NCBI GenBank assembly: GCA_036583965.1
Contig: JAZBQD010000014.1
Coordinates: 46,402,990 to 46,466,989 of the forward strand
Source of the DNA: Prunella strophiata
Taxonomy: Eukaryota; Chordata; Aves; Passeriformes; Prunellidae
DNA: 64,000 nucleotides
Reading direction: 5' to 3'
Notes under the pieces: model-generated
The model's database searches: none
What the model saw: the letters and a program-made list of their open reading frames with translations, nothing else
What the model was told of the DNA's origin: nothing
Made by a program: the position numbers and the translations under genes
Shown here: piece by piece, positions 23,301 to 35,800 of the stretch
How positions within the stretch are numbered: the stretch's first letter is position 1
How the letters are laid out: the number at the start of each line of letters is the position of its first letter

Positions 23301-26300
23301 AGGTGGAATCTTTAAAATATTTACTGACACACCTACTTTCACTTTCAAACCATAGTACCTTAACTTTAAGAAGTTTTAAGGATTTATTTGTTTATGATGG
23401 TAAGAGATTCTAACAGTATTTCTGTAAAAAGATATTTTATGAAAAGAACTGGAAATAATTTCTGTTTATGTTTAAAAATTAGAAATATTCTGTGAAGTGT
23501 TGTAACACTGAAGGAATATTTGAAATTTGAAAATTTTAGGGATTACAGTTGTCCATTTCTTCATATTTAATTGCTCCAGTGGACTCATTTCAATTGTTTT
23601 TGATGCAACAGTCACCAAGTATCAAATTAAAGAATAGTATAGCAATTCAGTTGTCCTCTGAAGAGTTAATTTGTTGAATTGTTGAATTTAGACGTGACAT
23701 CCAGTCCTTAAAGTGTGAAATAATGTAATTTTAATCCTTCAAATCTCAAACTATTTAACTATGAGCTTCCTGCTGATGACTACATAGTCTCATGCATTAT
23801 GCTGTCTGCTTTAAGACAAGCGTTTTAAAAGTAACCTAGTAGCAACTGAAATGAAGTTCATTACAGGGTTTGAGGCACAACAACAACAAAAAGTTATTAT
23901 ACCAGTTAGGCAGAAATACAGTGATATTTGGATGTTGAAATTCTGCCAGATTGAAGAAGGAGAGAACGTTTGTCTTGGAGGCTGATGTAAAACACTTCAA
24001 CCTGTCTTTCAGAAGGCCCATTGGTTTCCTGTGTTGAGGCATTCCCAAGGGTGATGCATTGGCATGTGCAGAGGAAAGGTGGTCAAAGAGCAAAAAGCTG
24101 TAATTTATTTCTTGTCTAACATCAGTTCACACTTTCACACAGATGAAATGCATCTTTCACTGTCAACAACAAAATCTCTGTAAAGGATGCACATGTTTTT
24201 GTGGCTTTGTAAATGCAATTATATATGTGTGTACATAATTATGCGCACAAACCAATAAGAAAAGTTCGGATCATATAATTTTAAATTTTTTACAAATAGG
24301 AGGTATGAAGTCGTGGTGCCAATGAAATCAGAGCTAAGTGATTGATTATGCAGCTCCATTCCAAGCCTTGTAGAGCAGCACACAGTATGTGTGCAGTTTA
24401 GCTAAGGTGGAGTATGTGTATCTGCATAGCATTTACAAGCCCAACATGTGGCATTTATCTGTGTGTGGGGGTCTAATGCACTGCAAATGCATTTTAGAGT
24501 GCTGCCATAAGAAACTGCCAAGTGCCACCCCTGTTACAAGGGCTCCTTCTTTAAAAACAAAACCATGCACCTTTTTACAGCTGATAACGACCCCAGTAAT
24601 GCTTTGCAATAGTGATCACAAGGGAAGCAATGGGGAAACAATCTGATCTTCAAAGAGCCTGCCTTTATTTAGACACTTAATTTCAGTTAACTTTTCTAAG
24701 GAAGAGCTGTGCCCATGGGTATTAAAGCTGCCGTGTGTAGACTTTATGCTGCAGTGGGTCTGCAGGAAGCTTTTATCAATTTGTGGAGATAATAACACAG
24801 AGGTTTGATTCTCATTTCAGATAAATACCAATGCACAGAGCTGACTCACTGATTTCAGTGGGGTTGTTTACAATCAATGTCAGTGTAAACACAGGAGAAT
24901 CACCCCGGTTGCAATCAGAGGTTGCTGTCTGCTGGCTCTTGGGTGACATGTTCTTCTGGAAAGCACAGCACAATCATTCCATAGTCAAAGAAGGTCAGGG
25001 GTACTTTGAAGCATCCATTATTTTTCTGGGAGACCAGGCAGGGTAAGAGAAGAAGGTTGTGAAAATCAAGTCACAAATGGCAAAGGAAGGAGGTCTGTCA
25101 CAAGAAGGAGATTTAGAGTGACTGTCAAGCAAAACCAATTAAACTCAGACAAGTGTGCTTAAAAATGTATCTCCATTGTTCCAAATTTGCAGTTTAACTC
25201 CACAGAGTTTCTCTGACAAGAGTGAAGGAATTATATTTGAGACAGATGTCAAACAGAACCAAAGAAACCACCTAACAGAAAAGTAAACAATAAAAGCAAT
25301 AAAAATAGAAAAGAAGCAAGACAAGGAAAGGAATAAAACAAAGAGAGGTTGAGGAAGGAGAGAGATTTTGTCTTTTCTGCCAAAACCAACATATCTTCTC
25401 ACTCAGGTCTGGGAGTGCTGTCTAGAGAGCGGTTCAGTAATGGTAGCAGGACATCTCTTGTGTTTCAGACACATAGTTGCATTTATATACATTCAAAATA
25501 GTTTTGCTTTAAAACCCGGGAACTTCAGACAACATTTAGAGGTATATTTATAGTGCAACACATCACCAATTATTTAATTTATGTTTCCATAGTAACTATT
25601 AGCAGAAACTAGGCAGAGAAAATGTGTGCAGCTTTGTTCAACAATGGCACTGCCACATGCCCAGCGTTGTTCAGCTGTATGCAGCAGCTCAAAAAGATGA
25701 ACCTGTGGGACTTTTTCCTACTGTTATATCATTCTTTCATGGTATTGGGGGGAGTTCCTGGCTATGAAATATACAAAGAAAAGGCTATTCTCTAATCCAG
25801 AGTGATGACAATCTGTATTTATAGTAAATTGTGAAAGGCATGCAGATACATGAAGGGTGTGGACCTAAGGAAGGGAGGTGACAATCACCATGGGTTTTTT
25901 TACATATATATAAAATGGTCACAATGTCCCCCAAGCCAAACACCAGTGACTTGGCATCATTGTGACAAGGCAAGCTGTGAGAGAGGGATTTGGAACACAA
26001 AAAGTTGAAAACATGAAGGGTGGTGACAAAGAATATGTTTCTCTTCAACTTGCATAATTGTGGAAGTTAAGGAATACTACTAAGAAAAAGGACCTCTGTC
26101 AGAAAACAAGGCAACTGGGTCTTTTTACAGTGCTAGGAAAATTCTCTTTGGTCTTGTTTTCACAGAAAATGCAGACAAAATGGACAGGGGCACTACAGGA
26201 GTGGGAATGGTAATCAAATTGTACTTTCAGTAGGATATTGGTAAGGTTTTAAAAGGAATTTTGGAGCTTGTTTTCTGCTACCCACTGAGGTGAACACTGC

Positions 26301-27699
26301 ATTCCAGTCCTGAAGTCAAAGGTGGAAAATTGTTGATTTTTAATGCCATAAATTTTCTCTGCAAACACAGGTTCCTCTTTTCACCATCAACTATAATTTT
26401 CCCCTTGCTGACCATGAAAAGAAGTGGTTGCCTCAGGTAATTATGTGTACAGGAAGAAAGTCTCACTGCTTTCTGAATATCACCAATAGCACGTTTAAAT
26501 GATTTACTGTACCTTGTAATTGGTTCTCTGAAAATATGAATATTTTACTGCCACTGTGGAAACTCTCCACAGCATCTATAATAGTGACATTCTACAGGAC
26601 ATGATTAATGAGTTTTATTTTTTGCTCTGTCTGGAAGTAAGATGTTCTAAAATATTTTCTTCTAGCGAACATGTAAAAAGATCATAATGTGCATCTGGTC
26701 AATGTATGAGAGTTTGCTGAAGGACCAGGCAACCAAAATAATGCAGCAAATATTAGAAACAAGCTAGTGGAAACCCATTGTGCATAAAGCAACACCATCT
26801 TATTATCATAAACTTCTCTATAGCTAATTTAGAAATTAGATTTTTTTAAAAACAGCACAAAGGAAGGAGAAAGGAGGATTTAGTCTGTCTCTGAGTATAT
26901 GATGTGAGAGCAGGAAAGCAAAGAATGTCTGTGAAAGCTAAAGCCTACTTTACTGTAGTGGGTGCCTTTGAAACTCCTTACAAATTTATGTGGGACAAGG
27001 TACTACAAAGATGAGGTGAGCCTCTTGGTATTCTGGGCAAATGTAAAAGCAAATCATCTTGTTAAAGTATATGGGAACTGAGATGATGCTAAACACTGAG
27101 TTAGACACTTGCCCTGGGAAGTTTGCAACCTTGAGAAGATATTTTGCTATCATTTTCTCCTTGCTTAGAACAGAAAAAATAGCAGGATGATGAAAAAAAG
27201 CTTCTCTGTTGAGCACTCTTCGTGCTGTTTTTTAAAAAAAATCTAATTTCTAGATCACATTAGGAAGAGTTCTTAAATGGAATTAATAATAATGTGAGCA
27301 ATTTCCAGTTCCTTGGCATCAACATAGTTCACAATCCTGGATGAGGCACCCATGCTCACTTATATAATGCAGGGAGAGCACTTTGGAGACGGGGTTTGCT
27401 ATAACAGAAATACAAAGGAGAGTAGAATTGTTTACATCCTGCCTATGACAGGCACTTCACTTCTCTGAGGCAGAGGTGGGAACCACTTTCATAACAAGGA
27501 ACTGAACTTAATTATTTTCAGCATTCAAAGAGAAACTGTTTATTCCAAGAGATGAGTGGAAGTGCAACTCAATGTCCTTTTAACCACAAGACTGGCAGCA
27601 AGTGTACTTATGAAGGTATAAGAGACTTAAACACCAACCTTAGGGCTTTGTTTTAATAACAGCAGGAGGTGGCATTGCGTTGGCTTTACCACTGTTCCC

Positions 27700-27960
27700 C
27701 ATGGAAAAAATCTGAATTTGCATTTGCTAATTATTTACAAGCTAGTTCACAGTCAATATGCCTGTTCTACTATGAACACTGTCCAATTACAGTAATCTGC
27801 AAAGCATTAGAGCATTTAAAGGAAAAGGCAAAGACAGAGGGGCTGATGGAAAATAGGAAGAAAACACAATGGAGGATGGTGTATGACAGATCATGCCAGA
27901 CCAACATAGTCTCTGACTACTGAAATAGCAAATATTGTGGACAAAGGAAAGAGATAAAAA
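27700..27960 (+). mobile_element. CR1-type LINE fragment, region before RT motif A
   Basis: The plus-strand frame ending at 27923 contains the peptide RSCQTNIVSDY, followed after a stop by codons for a valine-aspartate-lysine-like block (TTGTGGACAAAGG near 27938). These match the segment just upstream of the catalytic aspartate motif in CR1 reverse transcriptases. The match is good from about 27880 and weaker from 27700 to 27880. The frame is broken and the copy is inactive. It is probably the upstream half of the copy that resumes near 28555. Confidence 0.6.
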
Positions 27961-28554
27961 ACTTAAAGGATAAATTCACCTGCCCCTAAACACAGTTTTC
28001 TCGGGATGATAATGATGCCTAAAGATTTTTAACTTTTCCACATATTTGGAGCTTTGTAGATTTTCAATATATAGCTGTATAGTTTCTAGCACTTCCTTAC
28101 ATTTTAGAATAGTAGTTGTCCTTTATCTTACATCATATCACCTTCTCTATTTATTCCTATTTTCAAGAAAATAATTTCTAACAAGGTCATCCTGTTTTGC
28201 ACCAGCATTTGGGAGACATAGCAACCCACAGGGCTGAGAAGGCCTTGGAGGGATTCCAATGGGACAGGTCCAAGTGTGGGTTACCAGGACAACTTGTCTC
28301 CTGTTGGATGTAATTGCTAGATATACTAATTAATCATACTTTTAAAAATTGTGAAAATCTTATGTCACATGTGCACATAGCTATATTTTGTGCACCTGAA
28401 ACCTTTCATTAAAAGGCTGCTCTTTATGTTATCAATTCTAATATTGTTTGGAGGGTTTTTCTTCAATTCTAGGCAATAATAAAGCACAACAAAAGAGCTG
28501 CAAAGCAGGAAAAAACTGACAAACAGGGAGACTGCTAAAAAGAAAACAGTGTTG
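27961..28554. other. DNA between two collinear CR1 pieces
   Basis: About 600 bases separate the two CR1 pieces where an intact element would have roughly 200. I recognise nothing in it; it could be an insertion or unrecognisably diverged CR1 sequence. Confidence 0.4.
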
Positions 28555-28865
28555 GGAGTAGCTATCCTCAAGGATAGGTCTTGAGGCCAATTATATGTAA
28601 TGTTTTTATTGGTGACCTTGGCACAAAGAATAACTGTGCCCTGATAAAATCTGCTGATGACACAAAGCTGAGAACAGCAATCAATACAGAGAAGCATCAG
28701 AATATCATACAGGAAGAGCTGTATGACCTTGAGAACTGGAGTGATAAGAAGGATAACATGTAGTATCAAGCACAAGGTCACGCAGCTAGGGACTAAGAAG
28801 AATGACTGCCATAAACTGGAAATACAACAGATGCAAATAAGAAAGAAGGCAAACTTGTAAGTGTT
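28555..28865 (+). mobile_element. CR1-type LINE fragment with RT catalytic region
   Basis: The plus-strand translation contains a degenerate PQG-x-VLRP block with an in-frame stop (28570-28590), NVFIGDL, and SADDTKLRTAI, which carries the Asp-Asp pair of the reverse-transcriptase catalytic box. ELYDLENWSDK and a QGHAARD-like stretch follow. The order matches CR1 reverse transcriptases. Stops and small indels show the copy is dead. The 174-codon frame on the opposite strand (28365-28889) is an antisense shadow. Confidence 0.75.
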
Positions 28866-29284
28866 AACTACAGAATGCCTGTGAGCCACTTAAAGGATGT
28901 GCCTGTCAAAAAAGTACATGCAAAATGTTTCCAGTGATGCCAGAAATGGACAAAATCTTTACTCAAGTGTTTGAAACTTTTTTTTTTAGTATATTCAAGT
29001 ATGTACATACAAATTACCCTAAAAATTAAAACTCAATAGGTGCTGCAATGAAAGAGGAGTGTCAAGATATTGATAATGTGCATGAGTTAGTGCCAGTTTG
29101 GGAAGGATGCAGATTAGTAGTTACCAAATGGTAGTATAGGTGTTTGCCTGCCTGCACTCACTTCATGGTAAGTTCAAGTTAGCTTTTCTTCATTCTTACT
29201 GAAAGATAAGCTGTCTTGAACCTAGCAAGACAAAATATTATGGAAGCAGTCAGGAGATCATGATATATATATATAAAGGCAAGA
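28866..29284. other. Non-coding stretch, nothing recognised
   Basis: AT-rich DNA ending in a short TATATATATATA run near 29262-29275. No gene or repeat seen. Confidence 0.5.
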
Positions 29285-29690
29285 GTTCTTGTTCAAGTAG
29301 TCAAACTGTCGCTATCAACACAGATAAAGTCACTAGTTATATCAGCAAGCTCTGAAATGCAATCTTGCTGTAAAAAGTCCCATACCTTTTCACAAGTTCT
29401 GTTCCTAGCAGTGCTGACTCCATCCTCCTTCTTCACCACAGCGCTACTAACTGAATTCTGTCTCCTCCTATCTTCTTGGGTTTTTTTTTTTTTTTTTTTT
29501 TTTTTCCCCTCTTTTATACTACTCAATGTCATTGGATGTACCTGTGCCCTATTAAGGGCACACCTGTTCCAAATCTTAGTAATCAGAACAGCTGCAACTC
29601 TTTTAGGGGATAAAATTACCTTCAGTACTACCTCCCACATCAAACCATAAAATAAGTTACTTTGTTCAATCTGTCCATACAAGATTAAAT
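29285..29690 (-). repeat. Candidate LTR-like or promoter-like segment
   Basis: On the minus strand the segment has a TATAAAAG box (29518-29511), an A25 tract immediately downstream, then a purine-rich stretch with mixed composition. A 129-codon frame (29682-29293) spans it. The TATA context and the GC content, slightly above that of the flanks, are compatible with an old retroviral LTR, but I see no convincing TG/CA ends, primer binding site or relative elsewhere in the window. Treat as tentative. Confidence 0.3.
29481..29505. repeat. T25 homopolymer
   Basis: An uninterrupted run of 25 T inside the candidate LTR-like segment; it gives a poly-Lys run on the minus strand. Confidence 0.9.
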
Positions 29691-32494
29691 GGATTCAAGA
29701 TGATAGGATTGTGTCTGTAAATAAGAAAAGAAAGTAGACATCACAGTTGAAGAAATGCTCGTTGAGTTAAAGAACAAAGTACCTTCAATATCTAATACTA
29801 TTTGATTAGCTATATTTTGAATGGAAATTATTAAATAGTTTCTGATCACAGGAAGGGTAAGTGGGCACAAGTTTCCCAGTAAGAACACTAAGAACAAAAA
29901 ATAGTAACTGGTTTTTGAGATGCAACATGAAAAGGTTTTCTTAATGACTGTCAACACTGTATTTGTCAGTAAGGAGTTAGCAGGGTGTTCCATGTGTGTA
30001 AAAGGTGTGAGATGGATATTTGGGTTGTAAAAGTGTCTCAAGGAAAGAGGCAGTTCTCTGGAAACCATTCCTTAGCTTTTCTGCTTTTCTAGTACTTGAT
30101 TATGGCAAATAAAGACTTGGTGCAATGCACTTCTGTGTTGTTTTTCTGCTATTCTAATCCTGTTCCCAAATGTCTTATAGTGCTCTTGAGCATTGTAATG
30201 AAAAGAATAGATGACTTGAGCCTGTTTGACAAAAATAGAAGCTCTGTCTATTAATAACACAGTGAGTAAATGAGCAGTGAGTGTATGACTGAGCACAGAT
30301 GAATTTCAGTGCTCCCTTACATACCAGTGTGGTTTTCTCATTTATATTTTCCATCTGATTTTTAAAACATAACAATAATGAATCTTCTTTTTCCTGTCCT
30401 ACTGCAATAATAAAAATGTTAAGATTGTGACTTCTTAGACTGATAATTTACTTGAAATATCATAGTAAAATTGTTCACAACTTTAAATAATATAAAAATA
30501 AATAAAATATGTTTAATAATCCCACACACAATTCTAAAGAATGACCAAATGCACTTGGGTAGCATGAAGATAATATAAAAATGAGAATTTCCATAAACAC
30601 AGACTAAAATCAGATGCTCACATTGTGTATTCAGGGTCTCTGCCCTGGAAGGTAGAGCAATAAGAAAACTTGGACAAAGACAACCAAAAAAGATGTGTTT
30701 CTAGCAAGTGTAAACAGCTGGGTAAACAGTTGTCTGTTGGAACTCTCTCCACCCATCATGTTTCCATGGATACAGCAAGACTGTAAATTATCTTAAAGCA
30801 TATATATATTTTTGACTGTTTTTAACTAGAGACCTCATTCTGGGAAAGCAAACTATTATCTGCTCAACTTTAGTCACAGAGTTAGATTATTAAATAGAGA
30901 AAATGAAAGCAAAGAACAAATGACTCACATGACTTCAAAGATGCCTGAAGAGAGTTGACTACAAAATGAACACAGGCTACAGACAAACTTTCTGCACATC
31001 TCACTGAAAACAAATGGGACTGTTTAATCACAGAAGAAGCTTCAAATACCTCAGCAAAATGTGTGGACCAAGAAGCAGGAAGAAATGGCTGACACTTATT
31101 GCTGGCAGTCTCAAAAGAGCAAAAACAAGTTGTTGAAAGCTCAGCACGCTGGATTATTTCTCCTGACTGCTTTGCCTGTGAAGATCAGAAACATGTTACT
31201 TCATGCTTCATTTTCCAATCCTTATTGGCTGAATGATACAATTGTTAGATAGTATCCTGTCCTTTTTTTCTGCATTTATCTGAGTTGATTAAACCACTGA
31301 ACTGATGGTATATTAATATTTTGAATTTTGTTTTGATGAAACATCAAAAATATATTCAGTATTTCCCATGGTGGGTGTTTTGTATAACTTAACTTGCAAA
31401 TTTTAATTACATTAATTGAAATGTTTGAAAATTAATCTCTATTTCTACATTTTTAAATTACATTCTGATAGTTACAACATATGGTATTAAGGAAGATGCT
31501 GATTAGCAGAGATTCAAAACCTCTTTCATTCCCTTCCAGTTAAAGTTTGTTTCTCTGCTATTTGTTTCTCTGAGCTTTATAGCTCAGTTTCCACCAAATC
31601 TGTTTTGATAAAATATTTTGACCAACTAGGTAGTAATAACAGTTTGGATCAAAGTGATGACAGATAATTTGTTGATAAGCAATTTAACTTAACCTGCTTT
31701 AGAAAGAAATTTCTGGAACACAGCTGATGGGTTTCTTTTAAAATAAGTCAAGAGCACTCAGCACCAGAAAAGAGGCAAAAAAATTTAGATTGCACATTTT
31801 ACTGTTTAAAAAATTTTTGTGGCATATTATTTCTATCTAATCCTTGTGGCCTAAAAGTTAATACTTACAATTAAGGGAACATTACCAAAGTAAGGTCAAC
31901 TCCACAAAGTTTACGACCAGCATATTTTAAGCTATAAATGTTAATCTGCCAGATCAGTCTGTAAACAACCTGATAATTGAAAAATAATGTGTGAGTGGCA
32001 GTTCTTGACATTACTGGAAATCATGCATTACAATTCGATACTTGCTTTTAAAATTTTCTGTTCCTATAAATTAAGTACTAGGCAGGATGATGTTTTAGCT
32101 ATCAAACTAAAAGTTTTACTCCTATATCTTCATGTTATATAACCCCACCGAACTAATACATGAGAAATGCTTTCCTAGAGGAACAGATAGGCTGTGCCTG
32201 AGCTATATTAGATAATTGTAGTGCTTCTTAAAGAAAAGTTGTTCCTTTCTCAGTAAGGAGAAAAAAAATTGTGGCTTTCTCAGTAAGGTGAGGTCACAAA
32301 ATGTACTATAAATCAGCTGGGCCTAAACAAAATTTGACACTGCTTAAATTGAATTGACTCATAAGCCACAGAACAATTAACAAGAAAAATGACAGAAGAT
32401 ATTTTAATTTTATTAGTTACTGAGCAAAAATGGCTGTGAACTTCTGAAGTTATTCTATCAAGAGAAAGAGTTTTTTCTAACTATGAGAAGGCAT
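29691..32494. other. AT-rich non-coding stretch
   Basis: No gene or interspersed repeat recognised. A 13-base motif (TTTCTCAGTAAGG) recurs at about 32248 and 32277. The minus-strand frame at 29685-30068 is hydrophobic and low-complexity, without recognisable domains. Confidence 0.5.
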
Positions 32495-32814
32495 TTGGTG
32501 GCAGACTTTTTAGTAGGGCCTCTAGTGATAGGACAAAGGCTACTGATTTTAAATTAAAGGAGGATAAATTTCTATTAGATACAAATTTTTTTTTTCTTTT
32601 TTTTTTCTTTTTTCTTTTTCTGAGGGTGGTGAAACATTGGCACAGGTTACCCACAGAGGTGGTAAATGCTCCAGCTCTGGAATCATTCAAGGTGAGGCTG
32701 GATGGGGCTCTGAGCAATCTGGTCTAATGGAAGCTGTCCCTGTCTGTGACAGGGAGGTTAGACTAGATGACCTTTAAAGGTCCTTCCAGCACAAAAAATC
32801 CTATGATTTTCTGA
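32495..32814 (+). mobile_element. CR1 LINE 3' end fragment with internal T expansion
   Basis: Plus-strand CR1 3' region: the blocks AGACTTTTTAGTAGGGCCT, GGTGGTGAAACATTGGCACAG, GGCTGGATGGGGCTCTGAGC and TTAGACTAGATGACCTTTAA occur in the expected order, and the end near 32799-32814 is a degenerate ATTCTATG-type tail. The element is 5'-truncated at about 32495. Where related copies encode a short purine-rich block before GTGAGGGTGGTG, this copy has an expanded pyrimidine tract at 32586-32619. Confidence 0.9.
32586..32619. repeat. T-rich expansion within CR1
   Basis: T runs interrupted by single C residues, 34 bases long, embedded in CR1 sequence on both sides. It probably grew by slippage after insertion. 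Confidence 0.85.
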
Positions 32815-35800
32815 TTAATTTCTGTTAATGAGTCCAGGAGTTAATTTATGGATTTAAAATCATCTTGACAAAATACAAAAACACTTAAATTTTTTTTTTC
32901 TAAAATTGCGGTATTGTCATTCACCTATCAATGGAATTTAAAATATTGAGTCTTGACCTCTAGTGTGTGTGCTGTGGTCAGTCTCTGTCATGCTGGGAGT
33001 CAGGAATGGTGCCAGAAGCTCTCTGGGGAGCACAGGCTGGCACAGAGGCAGGAGTTCCCAGCACTGCTGTGCTGTGAGTGCTGGCACTGCTCAGTTCAAC
33101 AGCTCTGGTGCAACCTCAGTTCCCAGTCTGCCAGTGAACTGGGATTGCATAGCTGCAGCTGCTCTTGTGCTGTGGGCAGGGAAAAGTGATCTCCTAAAAT
33201 CCCTTTCTGACTACAAAAGTACTTGCTAAAAGCCTTGTAAATGTAATATAAAACTGTTTACTTCACTAAAATCTCTGTTGAGAAAAAAAATGGATTAACT
33301 CATTCTGGCACTTCCAATTTAAAGCATTTGATTCCTGGACAAGGCTTCATTGAACACCCATTTGTGATTATAGTGATGCAAGATTTTGGAGCAGGGGTAG
33401 TCTGAATCTGTAAGGACCCAGGCTTCCTACTTGACACATTTATATCCTTATTTTTCCTTTTGAAAATTCTTTATTCCACACCTTGAGAATCACAAAACTA
33501 GGACAATCCAGGACAAATTTGCATCAAATGCACAAAGTCCCACAGGATTTCAAGTTTCCATTGTAAGTCATTGGGAGATATTTTTGTTTGGGGAACTGAG
33601 GATGACCCTAGAGCTAAAAGCTGGTAACCAGAGGATTTCAGAAAAATGTTGTGACTCTTACCAAGAGGCTGATGACACGAGCATGAAGAGTGCTGAGGGA
33701 GGGAAAGAACAGGTCCCTTAAGATATTTTAGCATTCTAGTCATGAGCTGATTTCAATGTGCTTTGCATACTCCAAGATCTTCTATGCAGAGTCAGGACTG
33801 AGCCAGCCGGGGAGAAACTTGGCTTTTACATCGGTGACAGCTGTACCAGAAATGTCCTTCCTTGCATTTTAAGATCTACTTGGCAAATTCGTACTCATGT
33901 TTCTGAGGTTGAAAGGTCTTTCAATTTTATGATGAAATGGATACTAAGATGGTATTTTTGACAAGAAAATGAAGACAAGCAGTATCTGATAAGCAAGAGC
34001 TTTGTGAAGCGTAGCCATTGTGTGATGTTTGTCCCAAATGGGAGGATTTGTTTTTGCATCTGAAGGCAAACATAAAAGACAGAAAGTGTCAGGAAAAGGG
34101 CAGTTTCCTCTGAGAGGACACAAATCACTCACAGTGATTCTAAAAGGCTGAAGAATACTTAAAAAAAGTTTTCGAATAGTACTTTTAATTTATATGTGAC
34201 GTATAAAAATACTTTGAAAATATGCTTCTTCTTATGCAGTGCTTAAGTTCTGACTTCACTTGCTGACTTCAGGCTGTGGCTCCTGGCTGAGAGCCTGCCC
34301 TGCCTGCCTTGCCCTGGTCCTCAGCCCCAGCTTTTGAGGGGAGCCTGGTCTGGGGGCTGCATGCAGCCTTGTCCCCATGGCTGCCCACAGCTGCAGTTTG
34401 ACCTCCAAACCCTCCAGGGAGCTGTGGTTGATACATAGGTGCAGATCCTAACAAATATAAGCTCTTATTAAGAAGTTGGTTGAATATGTACTCATTTCAG
34501 AATATCTGTTTCTCAATGCAAGAGGTAAAATATTTTCAAACGTGGTCAGATGCAATAGACTGGAACAGCTGAAAAGGAAATTTTCTTATCCCTCAAAAAT
34601 TATGCACAATTTAAAGGTCTTGTATAGATTAAATTACAGTGCTTTCATGCAGGAAAATTTCAGAGACAAACATAAAAGGTAAAAAGATGTTATTCAAGTT
34701 TACTCCAGAAGTTTCTGCTTCTGTCTCTGTTTCAATTTTAAGAGCTCATGTCAGTTTTCCTGATTCAAATTAGGCACAGTAGTGTTTGCATTTAATTTAT
34801 GTTTATATAGAACTTGACATTAAATGCTAGAAAAGTACACCTTTTACTGGAAATCTGCAATGAGTGAGTGCATCTCTTATTTTTAGAATCCATCCCCAAG
34901 CTAGATTTGATAGGAACTCTTCTGTCTGCAGGTGCATGCAAACATACCTAGCCAGATACAAAACATCAACAGCAAAAGTGACATAAACAGCTCCCAGCCT
35001 TTTTTCCATATCTCTGCTAAGACAAGAATTTCACTTCCTAGGTACAGCATTCCTGTGGAAATCAATTTATGGATCCAGCAAAAATAACCTCTCCCTGCTG
35101 AATACAGCACTGTTTAGTTATATGACTAAAATTGTGTCAGGCCTAATTCCCCTCCATTATAAGGCTCTTTTAAGTGGAAGCTTTAGAAGACTTACCAGGA
35201 CAGCAAGCAGAACTAAATTTTAGAGTCTAAACTGTGAGTCAAGACTAGTTCAGGACTTGGGCTCCTTCTCTCATTGAAAGGGAAAGGCAGGACACAATGT
35301 GGCAGGTGCTGGTGGAAGGATAGCATAGAATCAGAGGTGCTGATCAGCAGCTCCTGGGAAATCTTTAGGGAAAGGCAGCTCATGGAACATCACCACTGTG
35401 CTCCACACATTGACTATGCCTTCAGGAGCAACAACCAAGTACTTACCAATGCTTTTCCAACGACAAAGTAGGGACAGGAAACTCTGCAAAAGCCATTACC
35501 CAATGTACTTGTGAGAAATGACGCTACTCAATATTTATTGGTGATTATGATTAAGAAAACTGGGTGTTACCACCTGGTTTTAGACATCTGCTAGTTCCAA
35601 TTACTATGCCAAGTACCAGCAAGCCTCTAAAGAGCAATGTTTCCATGAGCTGCATTTTTCTTTTGGCAGATGTAGAACCAGCTGATGTTACAACATACCT
35701 CTTTTCACTTTAGCAGCATCCAGTTCAGTTTGGCCACTCCCTGAAGTAACATAAATTGTGGCATCTGTGTGTTCCACCTTATTGGTAATCAAATACCCAC

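Larger units (their letters stand above)
13876..27690. other. Long AT-rich non-coding stretch
   Basis: No gene or large repeat was recognised across about 14 kb. It contains homopolymers at 15562-15583, 18624-18647 and 18941-18955, an A-rich tract at 20334-20386, and a 21-base tandem duplication at 16393-16434. Two blocks (about 17700-17930 and 24330-24800) are less repetitive and more mixed in composition than their surroundings and might be conserved non-coding DNA; that is only an impression. Open frames here are short and unremarkable. Confidence 0.5.

Noticed and set aside
28365..28889. 174-codon hydrophobic minus-strand frame resembling a membrane protein
   Set aside because: Its first half runs antisense to the CR1 reverse-transcriptase fragment; hydrophobicity comes from the T-rich strand.
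29685..30068. 127-codon hydrophobic minus-strand frame next to the LTR-like segment
   Set aside because: No recognisable retroviral or cellular motif; biased toward Phe, Leu and Ser as expected from T-rich DNA.
32953..33229. Two overlapping Ser/Cys/Ala-rich plus-strand frames
   Set aside because: GC-richer patch open in two frames at once, which argues for composition and not coding.
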